Made by a program: the position numbers and the translations under genes
The notes under the pieces: model-generated
The model's input: the letters and a program-made list of their open reading frames with translations, nothing else
Told to the model about the DNA's origin: nothing
Database searches by the model: none
IMG/VR virus record: IMGVR_UViG_3300042907_001527
Location: 40,000 to 103,999 of that record
Origin: a virus
Strand: one strand, 5' to 3'
DNA length: 64,000 nucleotides
Shown here: positions 54,078-61,634 of the stretch, piece by piece
How the letters are laid out: each line of letters starts with the position of its first letter
Position numbering within the stretch: position 1 is the stretch's first letter

Positions 54078-55234
54078 AAAGAATTGATTTAATTCAAGAC
54101 ACGATTGATAATCAAGACATTGATAATTTAATTGAATGGTTAAAATCTTACCCTCGACTAACTAAAGGGTCTAAAACAATTGAGTTTGAAAATAAATGGT
54201 CTCAATGGTTGGGGTCAAAATATTCGATATTTGTTAATTCAGGGTCATCCGCAAATTTACTTATGTTATATACCTTAAGAGTTCTTAAAAGAATGAAAAA
54301 TAATAAAGTTTGTGTTCCAACATTGTGTTGGGCGACAGACTTGGCACCGGTACTTCAATTTGATATGGAACCATTATTAATTGATTGTAATTTGGATAAT
54401 TTATCTGTCGATTTAACTCATCTTGAAGAAGTGTTTAAAACAGAACAACCGTCAGTATTACTTTTAGTTTCAGTGTTAGGTTTATCTCCTGATATGGATT
54501 CTATTATTGAGTTATGTAAAAAGTATGATGTTATCTTACTTGAGGATAATTGTGAATCACAAGGAACTAAATTTAAAGGGACCAAACTTGGTAACTTTGG
54601 ATTAATGTCATCCTTCTCCACTTATTTTGGACACACAATGTCCACAATTGAGGGCGGAGTCATTTCAACAAACAATGAAGAGATTTATAACACTTTGTTG
54701 CAACTTAGAAGTCATGGTTGGGATAGAGATTTATCTTCAGAAAAACAACAAGAATTAAGAGAGGAATGGGGAGTAAGTAATTTTTCAGCATTATATACTT
54801 TTTACGTACCAGGGTTTAACGTAAGAAGTACTGATTTACAAGCACAAATTGGTATCAAACAATTGGATAAGGTTGATGGGATGATTAATAATCGATATGA
54901 AAACTTTTTGTATTACAAATCTAAGTTAGAAGGTAAAACATGGTTCCCAAAAACTTTTGATGATAGTTATACTTCAAATTTTGCGATTCCATTTATCACC
55001 AAAACTATTGAAGATAAAGAAACTTTAATTAAAGAATTAAGCGAAAATAACATCGCATGTCGGCCATTAATTTCAGGTTCTATGGGAACTCAACCATTCT
55101 ACAAAAAATTATACGGAGAGAACAAATTACCTAAATGTTCAATTATAGACGAGAGAGGGGTATATGTCCCAAATCATGATAAAATGACTAAAGAGGATAT
55201 TGACAGAGTTTGTGATATCTTATTAAAATATTAA
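54074..55234 (+). CDS. DegT-family 3-dehydratase-like protein (His in place of PLP lysine, ColD-like)
   Basis: The 386-residue PLP protein keeps D158 (VILLEDNCESQG), NSGSSANLLMLY and GWDRDLSSEK, but the Schiff-base lysine position is histidine: FSTYFGHTMSTIEGGVIST has H187 seven residues before EGG. Such a Lys-to-His change marks the ColD/RfbH-type dehydratases, which remove the 3-hydroxyl of a 4-keto-6-deoxysugar (E. coli ColD His188) instead of moving an amino group. With gmd and the fcl-like gene it suggests GDP-colitose or another GDP-dideoxysugar. The 3-D site cannot be checked here. Confidence 0.85.
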   Translation: MKRIDLIQDTIDNQDIDNLIEWLKSYPRLTKGSKTIEFENKWSQWLGSKYSIFVNSGSSANLLMLYTLRVLKRMKNNKVCVPTLCWATDLAPVLQFDMEPLLIDCNLDNLSVDLTHLEEVFKTEQPSVLLLVSVLGLSPDMDSIIELCKKYDVILLEDNCESQGTKFKGTKLGNFGLMSSFSTYFGHTMSTIEGGVISTNNEEIYNTLLQLRSHGWDRDLSSEKQQELREEWGVSNFSALYTFYVPGFNVRSTDLQAQIGIKQLDKVDGMINNRYENFLYYKSKLEGKTWFPKTFDDSYTSNFAIPFITKTIEDKETLIKELSENNIACRPLISGSMGTQPFYKKLYGENKLPKCSIIDERGVYVPNHDKMTKEDIDRVCDILLKY

Positions 55235-55237
55235 TAT

Positions 55238-56026
55238 ATGTTAAAATTCTTTAAACCTCCAAGAGATAGTGGAACTCATCAACGGGGATATTTTTCATAT
55301 ATTACCGAAGCGGTTGTCCATATACATAATGTATTATTAAATCACCCAAATGAAAAATTAAAAATTTATTATGACCTGTCTAATATTCAGGGATATGGTA
55401 ATCAAAACATTTACGAGGCGTGTTTCATTCAAGATGAAAATGATTACTTAACCAATATTAATGAATATTCTAATATTGAATTGGTTAATTATATATCAAA
55501 ATTAAATGCTTATGAAAGTGAGACACTTACTGAAGAAAATTTAAAAATGTGTGAATCAATAATTAAAGACAATTTTATTTTAAACGATGAAATGAAACAA
55601 TTATTATCATCAAGACATTCTCAAATTGATTTTACAAAAACAATAGGGTTCCATAGAAGAGCTACTGATATGGCAACAGTACATAACCTATCAACTATAG
55701 ATTTATCAGATATCTTTAATATATTAGAACAAGAAGAATTTGAAAACGTGTTTTTAATGTCAGACAATTTAAAAGATTTAAATGAATTCAAAAAAAGATA
55801 CGGAAACAAATTAATCACTTTTGATGAATTTACATCATCAAAATTTGATGATAACCCATTTTTTAAAGTCGAGAATGATGAGGAGTCAATTAAACAACAT
55901 ATACGAGAGATTGTTTTTGGGGCCTATACATTAGGGATGACAAAAAAGTTGATTTGTACTAAATCAAATTTATCTACCTTCTCAATATTTTCAAACTCAA
56001 AATTAAATTACAAAAGATTAAATTAA
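55238..56026 (+). CDS. Fucosyltransferase-like protein of the O-FucT/alpha-1,6 superfamily
   Basis: The 262-residue protein has TIGFHRRATDMAT (the GDP-sugar binding H-x-R-R-x-T-D box, about 136-148), FENVFLMSDNLKDLNEFKKR and a late LICTKSNLSTFSIFSNS segment, the three motifs shared by alpha-1,6- and protein O-fucosyltransferases. The N-terminal part (FKPPRDSGTHQRGYFSYITE) is unlike the known enzymes. It probably uses GDP-fucose or the dideoxysugar made by its neighbours. It abuts both flanking genes. Confidence 0.6.
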   Translation: MLKFFKPPRDSGTHQRGYFSYITEAVVHIHNVLLNHPNEKLKIYYDLSNIQGYGNQNIYEACFIQDENDYLTNINEYSNIELVNYISKLNAYESETLTEENLKMCESIIKDNFILNDEMKQLLSSRHSQIDFTKTIGFHRRATDMATVHNLSTIDLSDIFNILEQEEFENVFLMSDNLKDLNEFKKRYGNKLITFDEFTSSKFDDNPFFKVENDEESIKQHIREIVFGAYTLGMTKKLICTKSNLSTFSIFSNSKLNYKRLN

Positions 56027-56027
56027 C

Positions 56028-57008
56028 ATGGTAACAAAAATTGCATTAATTACAGGAATAAACGGTCAAGATGGTTCTTATTTGGCGGAATTTTTACTTG
56101 AAAAAGGATATGAAGTTCATGGTACATTAAAACGAAATTCTGTCGCAGAAAATCAAACGGCAAGATTGGACAATATCTTTGAAAAAATTAATTTACACTA
56201 CGCAGATTTAACAGATTTGTCTTCATTAATATCTGTAATACAAAAAACACAACCAGATGAAATTTATAATTTGGCTGCCCAATCACATGTAAGAATTTCA
56301 TTTGACCAACCAATTTACACCGCACAAGTTACTGGTGTTGGCACATTAAATATGTTAGAAGCGGTTAGGTTAATTAAACCCGATGCAAAAATTTACCAAG
56401 CGTCGTCATCCGAAATGTTTGGTAATTCGATTGATTCTGATGGATTTCAAAGAGAAACAACACCAATGAATCCTGTTTCACCTTACGGATGTGCTAAAGT
56501 GTATTCGTATAATATTTGTAAAAACTATAGAAACTCATATGACATGTTTATTTCTAATGGTATTTTATTTAACCACGAATCACCAAGACGAGGTACAAAT
56601 TTTGTAACTAATAAAGTGGTTAAAGAAGCGGTTAAAATTAAATTAGGATTATCTAACAAATTGGCATTAGGTAATTTAGACGCCACAAGAGATTGGGGAC
56701 ATGCTAAAGATTATGTTGAGGCGATGTGGATGATATTACAACTTGAAACTCCAAATGATTATGTATGTTCTACAGGAGTATCTCACACAGTTAAAGAATT
56801 GTGTGAATATGTTTTTAGAAAATTAGATTTGTCATACCAAGACTATATTGTTTTGGATGAAAAATTTTTAAGGCCTGAAGAATTAAACGATTTAAAAGGA
56901 GACAACTCAAAACTTAAAAAACATACTGGTTGGGAACCAACATATACTTTTGAATCAATGCTTGATGAAATGATTGAGTATTGGTTAAAGTACTACAGTA
57001 AAAAATAA
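56028..57008 (+). CDS. gmd: GDP-mannose 4,6-dehydratase
   Basis: The 326-residue protein starts ALITGINGQDGSYLAEFLLE and has YNLAAQSHVRISFD, the catalytic S127/S128-E129 (ASSSEMFG), Y153-x3-K157 (SPYGCAKVYSYN), FNHESPRRGTNFVT, and LGNLDATRDWGHAKDYVEAM. This is the hallmark set of GMD. It makes GDP-4-keto-6-deoxymannose from GDP-mannose, the branch point to fucose, colitose and perosamine. Its gene is near the end of the sugar block and shares no overlap. Confidence 0.97.
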   Translation: MVTKIALITGINGQDGSYLAEFLLEKGYEVHGTLKRNSVAENQTARLDNIFEKINLHYADLTDLSSLISVIQKTQPDEIYNLAAQSHVRISFDQPIYTAQVTGVGTLNMLEAVRLIKPDAKIYQASSSEMFGNSIDSDGFQRETTPMNPVSPYGCAKVYSYNICKNYRNSYDMFISNGILFNHESPRRGTNFVTNKVVKEAVKIKLGLSNKLALGNLDATRDWGHAKDYVEAMWMILQLETPNDYVCSTGVSHTVKELCEYVFRKLDLSYQDYIVLDEKFLRPEELNDLKGDNSKLKKHTGWEPTYTFESMLDEMIEYWLKYYSKK

Positions 57009-57025
57009 AATTTTAAATTAAAATA

Positions 57026-57775
57026 ATGGCAACAAAACCAACTAGAAAATCACCGACACCAACACCACTATCAGAAGAAAGAAGTTCAAGAACAAAAAAA
57101 GAAATTATTTGTTCAATCATAAAAAGAAAAACTAAAGAAAAGTTTTTAACCCAAACTCAAAAAAGTTATTACGATGTTTTGACATCAAGTGAGGTAACTA
57201 TTTGTTCAGGGCCAGCAGGTGTAGGTAAAAGTTATATTACAATGAAAGCGGCAATTGATTTATTGTCAGACCCAAATACACCTTATGAAAAAATTATTAT
57301 TGTGAGACCCGCAGTTGAAGCTGAAGAAAAATTGGGTAGTTTACCTGGAAATGTAGAAGAAAAATTAGACCCTTATATATTTCCATCTTATTATTTGTTA
57401 AATAAAATTATTGGAAAAGAAACCAGAGAAAAATTAAAAGAACTTGAAGTTATTGAAGTTTTTGCTTTGGCATTTATGAGGGGTATGAATATTGACAATT
57501 CAATATTAATATTTGAAGAAGGTCAAAATGCAACACCAAGTCAAATGAAACTTCTATTAACAAGGATTGGATTTAATAGTAAGTTCTTTATTTCTGGAGA
57601 TGTTGAACAATCTGATAGATATAAAAACAAAACACACAGTGGTTTATGGGACGCTATTGAAAAATTTAGAGATTCTAATCACATTTCCACTTTTGAATTT
57701 AAAGATAAAAAAGACATAGTTAGAAATCCTTTGATTAGTAAGATTTTAGACAAATACGATAACGAAACAGAATGA
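57026..57775 (+). CDS. PhoH-like ATPase
   Basis: The 249-residue protein has Walker A SGPAGVGKSYIT (G62-S69), IIIVRPAVEAEEKLGSLPGN, then DNSILIFEEGQNATPSQMKL (Walker B, EEGQNA) and KFFISGDVEQSDR. That is the PhoH core; the N-terminal 40 residues are basic and flexible. PhoH proteins are frequent in marine phages; nucleic acid-linked ATPase activity is thought likely but their role is unclear. It overlaps the next gene by 4 bases. Confidence 0.93.
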   Translation: MATKPTRKSPTPTPLSEERSSRTKKEIICSIIKRKTKEKFLTQTQKSYYDVLTSSEVTICSGPAGVGKSYITMKAAIDLLSDPNTPYEKIIIVRPAVEAEEKLGSLPGNVEEKLDPYIFPSYYLLNKIIGKETREKLKELEVIEVFALAFMRGMNIDNSILIFEEGQNATPSQMKLLLTRIGFNSKFFISGDVEQSDRYKNKTHSGLWDAIEKFRDSNHISTFEFKDKKDIVRNPLISKILDKYDNETE

Positions 57776-58368
57776 AAATTGCGATAGAATTAAACGGAGT
57801 ATTAAGAGATACTTTAAAAAAAATACAACAAGAGTATGAAAAATGGTACCTTGAGAATCCTTTTAAAGAAGATGAGGAAAAATCTGAATATGAAGTAATT
57901 TCAGATTTAACAACTTTAGATATATCAAAACATCTTAAATTTAAAGATGAAGATGAATTATATAATTTTTTATATAAAGAACATACTATGGAAATTTTTG
58001 GTCATGCAGGTTCAGTTGAACATTCTAGTATGATGGATTTTAATGATTTTTATTTAGATTTGAGAGATTCTCACGATATTTTAATCGTTTCGGATGAAAT
58101 GGGTAAATCAAAACCAGCGTCTTTATTTTTCATTTCAAAATTTGGTTGTTTAGTTGAATCTGTTAAATTTTATAGTGAATCAACAATTAATTCGCTTTGG
58201 GATTCAATAGATGTTTTACTTACTGCAAATCCTAGTCTATTATTAAATCATCCGAAAGATAAAACAGTTATTAAATATGAAACATTATATAATAAAGACA
58301 TTAATGTTAAACATTATATAACAAATTTTAAAGAATTAAAAACAAAAATAAAAGAGATATATGATTAA
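57772..58368 (+). CDS. Degenerate HAD-like protein, unknown
   Basis: The 198-residue protein looks like a HAD-fold nucleotidase by order of segments: MKIAIELNGVLRDTL (the DxDGxxxD place, with Asp replaced by Glu5? and Asn), ILIVSDEMGKSKPASLFFIS (motif II/III, with the Lys) and SIDVLLTANPSLLLN (last motif). The nucleophile aspartate is missing, so catalysis is doubtful. It overlaps PhoH by 4 bases and the next gene by 8. It may be a regulatory relic of a phosphatase. Confidence 0.65.
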   Translation: MKIAIELNGVLRDTLKKIQQEYEKWYLENPFKEDEEKSEYEVISDLTTLDISKHLKFKDEDELYNFLYKEHTMEIFGHAGSVEHSSMMDFNDFYLDLRDSHDILIVSDEMGKSKPASLFFISKFGCLVESVKFYSESTINSLWDSIDVLLTANPSLLLNHPKDKTVIKYETLYNKDINVKHYITNFKELKTKIKEIYD

Positions 58369-58642
58369 AGTATTAGGAGAAAATTATTATTTTGATTTAG
58401 ACAGAGTTGAGGAATACTTAGATATGTCAAATGACATCTTTGATGAGGAATATACCGGCTCAACAGAAATAAAAATTAATATAGTAAAATTTGAAATAGT
58501 TAAAATGTTAATGGATACTATTTTAACAGAACATGAAGAAATTGACGAAAAATTAGGAATAAAATCAAGTACAAACACTAGTATACCATTTAGGTTAGCT
58601 TTTAATAGCCTATTAAATAAAAAACTTATAAATCACTATTAA
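58361..58642 (+). CDS. Unknown 93-residue acidic protein
   Basis: No domain is recognised. It has a helical middle (KINIVKFEIVKMLMDTILTE) and many Asp/Glu. It overlaps the degenerate HAD gene by 8 bases and the next glycosyltransferase starts one base after it; co-translation suggests it works with one of these. Confidence 0.7.
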   Translation: MIKVLGENYYFDLDRVEEYLDMSNDIFDEEYTGSTEIKINIVKFEIVKMLMDTILTEHEEIDEKLGIKSSTNTSIPFRLAFNSLLNKKLINHY

Positions 58643-58643
58643 T

Positions 58644-59696
58644 ATGGAATTATCTTTAAACGAAAAAGTAAAACAATCAATTCAAAATTTAAAAAATAAA
58701 AAATCGAGAATATATTTCTTAGTACAAGATACTAAAGGAAACGCGAAAGCATCGGTTAGATTAATTTATCAGACAGCAAAAGTTCTTTTAGATTCCGGAT
58801 TTAACCCTATCATTCTTCATGAAAAAAATGACTACTCAGGCGTAGTTGCTTGGATGGATGAAGAATATATGTTAATCCCGCATAAATCAATTGAGGGTCA
58901 AAATTTAGAAATTTCTCCTGAAGATTTTATTGTTGTACCTGAAATTTTTGGTTTTATTATGGAACAAATTAAAAATTTACCTTGTGGTAAAATTGTGTTA
59001 ACTCAAAATTATTCTAATATTGTTGAAACATTACAACCAGGACAAAGCTGGTCCCAATACGGATTTTTTAAGTGTATTACAACTAGTAAACAACAACAAG
59101 AATATATTGAAAACGTAATGAGACAAACTAGTTTTGATATAATTAAACCTTTAATTACGGATAGTTTTTATCCAAAACTTTTACCACCGATGCCAATTAT
59201 TGGTGTTCACACTAAAGAACAAGAAGATACTATTAATATAATTAAAACTTTTTATTTAAAATTCCCACAATACAGATGGTTCACATTTAGGGATTTAAGA
59301 GGTCTTTCTGAAAAAGAATTTTCAAATTCGTTACGTGATTGTTTTGTTAGTGTATGGATAGACGAAAAAAGTGGATTTGGTACATTTCCATTAGAATCTA
59401 TGTCATCAGGAGTACCAGTAATTGGTAAAATACCTAATATGAGACCTGAATGGATGACTGAAGATAACGGTGTTTGGATTACAGACCCAACAATGATTTG
59501 TGATTTTATCGCAGACTTTATTCAAAATTGGTTGGAGGATAACATTAAACCTGAACTTTACGAAAATATGAAAAAAACAACCGAAAATTACACAAATAAA
59601 CAAGAATTTGATTCTACAGTTACCTCACTATTTCAAGAGTATTTAAACATAAGAGCAAATTCATTTGAAGAACAAATATCTAAAACCGAAGAATAA
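58644..59696 (+). CDS. GT4-like glycosyltransferase
   Basis: The 350-residue GT-B protein has a KASVRLIYQTAKVLLDSGFN start and a C-terminal donor-binding box EKSGFGTFPLESMSSGVPVI with following GKIPNMRPEWMTE. The spacing of E and G is the E-x-F-G-x-x-x-x-E pattern of GT4. Donor unknown. It ends with a Lys/Glu-rich tail; its stop lies one base before the next ATG. Confidence 0.82.
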   Translation: MELSLNEKVKQSIQNLKNKKSRIYFLVQDTKGNAKASVRLIYQTAKVLLDSGFNPIILHEKNDYSGVVAWMDEEYMLIPHKSIEGQNLEISPEDFIVVPEIFGFIMEQIKNLPCGKIVLTQNYSNIVETLQPGQSWSQYGFFKCITTSKQQQEYIENVMRQTSFDIIKPLITDSFYPKLLPPMPIIGVHTKEQEDTINIIKTFYLKFPQYRWFTFRDLRGLSEKEFSNSLRDCFVSVWIDEKSGFGTFPLESMSSGVPVIGKIPNMRPEWMTEDNGVWITDPTMICDFIADFIQNWLEDNIKPELYENMKKTTENYTNKQEFDSTVTSLFQEYLNIRANSFEEQISKTEE

Positions 59697-59697
59697 T

Positions 59698-60504
59698 ATG
59701 AGCAATAAATTATCACTATCCGTTATATTACCAATTAAATCATCAAAAGTTAAAGATTTTGAAGAGTATTTTGAGAAAGCTATCACATCAATCAACGCAC
59801 AAACTGTTGAGATTGAAGAATTAATTATTGTTCATTCATCTGAAGAATCATTAGTTAATTTTTTAAATGATTATGATTTTGGAACATTAAATGTTGTAAA
59901 ATTATTATGGGACAAAAAATTAAATTATTGTGACCAAGTAAATTATGGTATTAGTAATTCAAAAGGAGTTTGGGTTTCATTATTTGAATTTGATGATGAG
60001 TATTCGTCAATATGGTTTAAAAATGTTAAAAAGTACGCTGAGTCATTCCCTCAAGTCCAAGCGTTTTTACCTGTAGTTGTTGAAACAAATGAACAAGGGG
60101 TGTTTGCCGGATTTACAAATGAGGCCACATTTGCAGCCAATTTTAGTCAAGAAATAGGATTTCTAACAAATGACACATTACAAAATTATCAAAATTTTCA
60201 AACAGCAGGATGTGTAATTAAAAAATCGGTTATTGAAGATTTTGGAGGATTTAAATCATCAATTAAATTAACTTTTGTTTATGAATTTTTATTAAGACTA
60301 ACATATAACTCTGTTTCAATTATGACAATTCCAAAACTTGGTTATAAACACACCAACATGAGAGAAGGTTCTATTTTTTGGAATTACAAATTTGGTGAGG
60401 AAAAAATGATTGAGGATGAAGTTTCATTTTGGATTCAAACAGCAAAAAAAGAATATTTCTTTGTTGAGGATAGAAACATAAAATACCAATTAGACAATGA
60501 TTAA
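59698..60504 (+). CDS. GT2-like glycosyltransferase
   Basis: The start at 59698 (MSNKLSLSVILPIKSS) is preferred over a TTG at 59665 inside the previous gene. The 268-residue protein has a GT-A start, AITSINAQTVEIEELIIVHS and LFEFDDEYSSIWF (acidic metal site), TAGCVIKKSVIEDFGGFKSS. It likely uses a nucleotide sugar. The last gene of the sugar series; its stop overlaps the sigma factor start by one base (TAATGA). Confidence 0.82.
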   Translation: MSNKLSLSVILPIKSSKVKDFEEYFEKAITSINAQTVEIEELIIVHSSEESLVNFLNDYDFGTLNVVKLLWDKKLNYCDQVNYGISNSKGVWVSLFEFDDEYSSIWFKNVKKYAESFPQVQAFLPVVVETNEQGVFAGFTNEATFAANFSQEIGFLTNDTLQNYQNFQTAGCVIKKSVIEDFGGFKSSIKLTFVYEFLLRLTYNSVSIMTIPKLGYKHTNMREGSIFWNYKFGEEKMIEDEVSFWIQTAKKEYFFVEDRNIKYQLDND

Positions 60505-61253
60505 TGATAGAATCTTTGTCAGCATCAACCGAAGAAGTTTTATCTAAAAAAAGAGGTAGAAAAGCTGTAAATTTAAATTATTTTGATGTTGCAGAAGAAA
60601 CTGCGGTTAGAAGTTTTTTATTAGCAAAAACCTCAGAAGAAAAAAATAAAATATATAACGAATGTTTGAAAGAACCTCTCGATAAAATGATTTCATCAAT
60701 CATACGAAGATATAAGTTATATCGAAAAGATATGGATTTTAATGAAATTCATTGTGATACTCACTCATTTTTAATGACAAAAGTTGACAAATTTAAACCG
60801 TCAAAAGAAAAAAAGGCATATTCTTATTTTGGAACAATTTGTAAAAATTACTTAATGGGTCAAATAATTAAAGACCAAAAAGAAACAAATAGAAAAGTGT
60901 CATATGAAGATATGTCACAAAGTATTGAGGAAAGACCTGATATGATGTATCGAATTGACGATGAAGAAATGGATACTAACGCAATTATTATAAAATATTT
61001 AAACGAATTACGGTATTTCATTGAAAATGAAAATTTAAGTGATAATGAAGTAAAGTTAGGATACGCCTTAATTGATTTATTTGATAATTATGAATCTATT
61101 TTTTCAAGTGCGGACAATAATAAATTTAATAAAAATGTCATCTTACTATCGTTAAGAGAAATGACCAATCTTAGTACAAAAGAAATTCGTGGCTCAATTA
61201 AAAAATTTAAAAAATTATATATTTTAATTCAATCAAAGATGAAAATAAATTAA
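60504..61253 (+). CDS. gp55-like late sigma factor
   Basis: The 249-residue protein has a region-2-like core: DTHSFLMTKVDKFKPSKEKK followed by AYSYFGTICKNYLMGQIIKD, the K-F-x-x-S-K-x-x-K-A-x-S-Y-F pattern of sigma70 region 2 and of T4 gp55. Only a small C-terminal helical part follows (FNKNVILLSLREMTNLSTKE), as in gp55 (185 residues), with no region 4 promoter -35 domain of a normal sigma. It would redirect host RNA polymerase to late genes. It is the last gene of the long early-type operon and immediately precedes a virion operon with a TATTTATA element. Confidence 0.82.
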   Translation: MIESLSASTEEVLSKKRGRKAVNLNYFDVAEETAVRSFLLAKTSEEKNKIYNECLKEPLDKMISSIIRRYKLYRKDMDFNEIHCDTHSFLMTKVDKFKPSKEKKAYSYFGTICKNYLMGQIIKDQKETNRKVSYEDMSQSIEERPDMMYRIDDEEMDTNAIIIKYLNELRYFIENENLSDNEVKLGYALIDLFDNYESIFSSADNNKFNKNVILLSLREMTNLSTKEIRGSIKKFKKLYILIQSKMKIN

Positions 61254-61257
61254 AAAG

Positions 61258-61265
61258 TATTTATA
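61258..61265 (+). promoter_or_regulatory. TATTTATA element before the last virion group
   Basis: AAGTATTTATAATATG: the element ends 2 bases before the ATG at 61268, so a start of transcription a few bases downstream would give a nearly leaderless message. It lies directly after the late sigma gene. Confidence 0.4.
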
Positions 61266-61267
61266 AT

Positions 61268-61633
61268 ATGCCAAGACCACAACGTAAAGAAATTAATTTT
61301 ACTAAAGATTCAATATTATCTTTAATGCAAGAAATTTATAATGAACTTGTAGAACAAAGGCAAACAGCAATCAGAATTCAAAATAAAATGTTGACAATGT
61401 TGAAAGACCCTGAAGACATGACAACCATTGGTCCTGTTATTGAAAAACAACAAAAAATTGTTAATGATTGTGTTGAAAAAAAAATTAGTTTATCAAAATT
61501 ACAATCCGGTATTTGGGAAAAATCAAACAACAATACAGAATCACTTTCACTTGCTGATTTAGATGATGATTTAATTCAAAATCTGATTGATAAAGATGTG
61601 TCCAGTAATGAAGAATCTTATAAAATAAAGTGA
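61268..61633 (+). CDS. Unknown helical 121-residue protein
   Basis: A helix-rich protein with a long amphipathic helix (IYNELVEQRQTAIRIQNKML) and a polar acidic tail (SLADLDDDLIQNLIDKDVSS). No family is recognised. Its size and place at the head of a virion-type group suggest a head or tail accessory protein. Confidence 0.65.
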   Translation: MPRPQRKEINFTKDSILSLMQEIYNELVEQRQTAIRIQNKMLTMLKDPEDMTTIGPVIEKQQKIVNDCVEKKISLSKLQSGIWEKSNNNTESLSLADLDDDLIQNLIDKDVSSNEESYKIK

Positions 61634-61634
61634 T

